From Phallusia mammillata (taxonomy: Eukaryota > Chordata > Ascidiacea > Phlebobranchia > Ascidiidae): a DNA stretch of 64,000 nucleotides. A model generated the notes under the pieces. The model did not search any database, was not told the origin of the DNA, and saw nothing but the letters and a program-made list of their open reading frames with translations. Below, piece after piece: positions 62,677 to 64,000 of this stretch. A program made the position numbers and the translations under genes. The stretch is taken from positions 1 through 64,000 of the forward strand of contig QLIY01000755.1 of assembly GCA_003260075.1 (NCBI GenBank), written 5' to 3'. Position 1 is the stretch's first letter; every line of letters begins with the position of its first letter.

Positions 62677-64000
62677 TTTTGATTAATTAAAAAACTATTC
62701 AAATTTATTTAACCCTTGCGAGTATTGGGCAATAACCTGCTCTACAAAAAAGATCAAATCGGCATAACAAATTGTTACAATAAACATGGGTGCCCCTGGT
62801 GGAGTATGTCCAAAAATAGATTGCTCATGGTTTGATACTGTGCAAAAAACTAACAGGATACAGTTTGTCAGTACGTATTTCCATGCGGTTCAAAACTTTA
62901 AATACTTTAATTGTTGAATACAACAAAAACGTTTTGCTTTACAAGGAAAAACCTTTTTTCTGTGTTTTTCTAAATATTAGTTGTTGTTTTTGATCTGAAC
63001 TGAAACAATCGCTTGCAAAGTTGGCATACATTTCGACACATTATTCTTCGGTTTTCGCAGGTACGTACAGTTAATGAACAACTCAGGGACGAAAATACAA
63101 ACTAAGTTTGACCTGGCATCTAAATTTTAAATTATGTTTCTATTAACATATAAGCTACTTTAACGGTATACTAGTTTATCCAAAATCCACATACATATGC
63201 TGCTGGCAGTGGTAGCACACTAGCACAGTCGTCAAAATCAGAAAGCCTCACACGAAAAACACATTTTGATTTTTATGACGCGGCCAAAATAATTTTCAAA
63301 ACAGAGTTCTTCGCGAGTTCAGTTTGTGTGTTAGTGAACATTTCAATTTGTGGAGCCAATTTTTCAAAACGAACGTTTTTACATCAAGGTCAAAAATTTT
63401 GCCACCTTCACTTACACCAGGGGTTCCCAACCTGTGGTACACGTAAGGTTTTTCAGGTGGTACGCGAGTATTTGCACAAAAACCTGGATTCACAACTTTA
63501 TATTTGTTCGACCAATTGATGGACAGTAAACAAAAATAAAAATCTAATTAAATTTAGTTGTGGTGCTTTAGTGTTATTTTTTTAACCAATATTATTATTC
63601 TGAATGAAAGATAATTCGATCAAATTAGTTGTTCTGCAAGAAGCGGTGGCAGAACAGAGCGTACAAGTGGTACGAGATCGTAATTGGTTGGGAAACCCTG
63701 ACTTACACCAAGACTGGAGAAAAAAATGGCACAAAAGTTTATGAAGTGATTAGTACCGGTAAGCAATAAGCATTTTGAAACGGCGACGGGCAGCGCCATG
63801 TGGTAATCACAAAATTTAATTTATTAAAAAACATGTACCAAATTCACTCATCAACAACTTAGTGAACTGTTTTATTGCACCTACACTTGCAGGACGACGA
63901 TATTTCAAGGCAAAGTTTAAAATGTGTTTGCTTTTCATTGTGGTATCTAGTTAAATTTAAGATGTTTAGTAGGTTCCATAAAATATACACCAATTAAAAA
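62677..64000. other. upstream region of MRPL51, no further gene
   Basis: About 1.3 kb with no recognised coding sequence. It contains a hAT element at 63418-63700. The MRPL51 promoter or leader exon should lie here, but no clear signal was assigned. Confidence 0.45.
63418..63700. mobile_element. hAT non-autonomous element, TIR CAGGGGTTCCCAACC, perfect 8-bp TSD
   Basis: 283 bp, ends CAGGGGTTCCCAACC and GGTTGGGAAACCCTG, flanked by ACTTACAC on both sides (63410-63417 and 63701-63708). Sub-terminal GGTAC(A/G)CG and GTACGAGATCG blocks tie it to the 504-bp element at 55802. Confidence 0.9.

Noticed and set aside
1-64000. CRISPR arrays, prokaryotic operons, phage or defence systems
   Set aside because: Intron-bearing animal genes and animal-type mobile elements cover the window; no regularly spaced repeats or prokaryotic signals seen.

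Overview
The window is animal nuclear DNA, most likely from an ascidian tunicate of the Ciona type. Evidence: intron-bearing chordate genes (a CDC42EP/Borg gene, DNAJC17, ALKBH1, a C19orf47 homologue); short introns with GT...AG ends; an operon-like gene pair only 66 bp apart; a poly(A) signal overlapping a stop codon; many short hAT-type elements; and many near-identical tandem segments of the kind two unmerged haplotypes leave in a very polymorphic genome. The species is not proven from sequence alone.

Layout. 1-3.8 kb (+): the 3' part of a CUB/serine-protease gene, with its middle scrambled by assembly duplication. 5.6-8.2 kb (+): KGD4/MRPS36 followed 66 bp later by ALKBH1, a candidate dicistronic operon joining a mitochondrial 2-oxoglutarate dehydrogenase adaptor to a 2-oxoglutarate-dependent dioxygenase. 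11.2-12.2 kb (-): an unrecognised two-exon gene model. 18.2-20.7 kb (+): exons 1-9 of DNAJC17; the matching last exon lies at 59.2 kb, so its last intron is about 38.5 kb as assembled. Inside that intron, antisense, is a complete three-exon CDC42EP3-like gene (37.4-38.8 kb). 60.1-62.6 kb (-): MRPL51 followed by the SAM-domain C19orf47 homologue, which is convergent with DNAJC17. Six of the recognised genes are housekeeping-type or regulatory; three (KGD4, MRPL51, ALKBH1) belong to families with mitochondrial roles.

The rest is intergenic or intronic DNA with many non-autonomous elements: hAT-like MITEs (two of one family with perfect 8-bp target duplications), a fold-back MULE-like element in ALKBH1 intron 1, and Penelope-type sequences carrying hammerhead ribozymes. 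One hammerhead (52605-52657, minus) keeps every core base I can check and a perfect 8-bp stem I. Another is an inverted dimer with a 13-bp target duplication at 33.3 kb.

Assembly quality matters to any reader: four single N bases and at least seventeen poly-G or poly-C tracts (10-90 nt) are present, many lying exactly between two near-identical copies. One such join duplicates DNAJC17 exons 8-9. I read these as unresolved haplotype joins, not biology. All reading was by eye; no database search was run.
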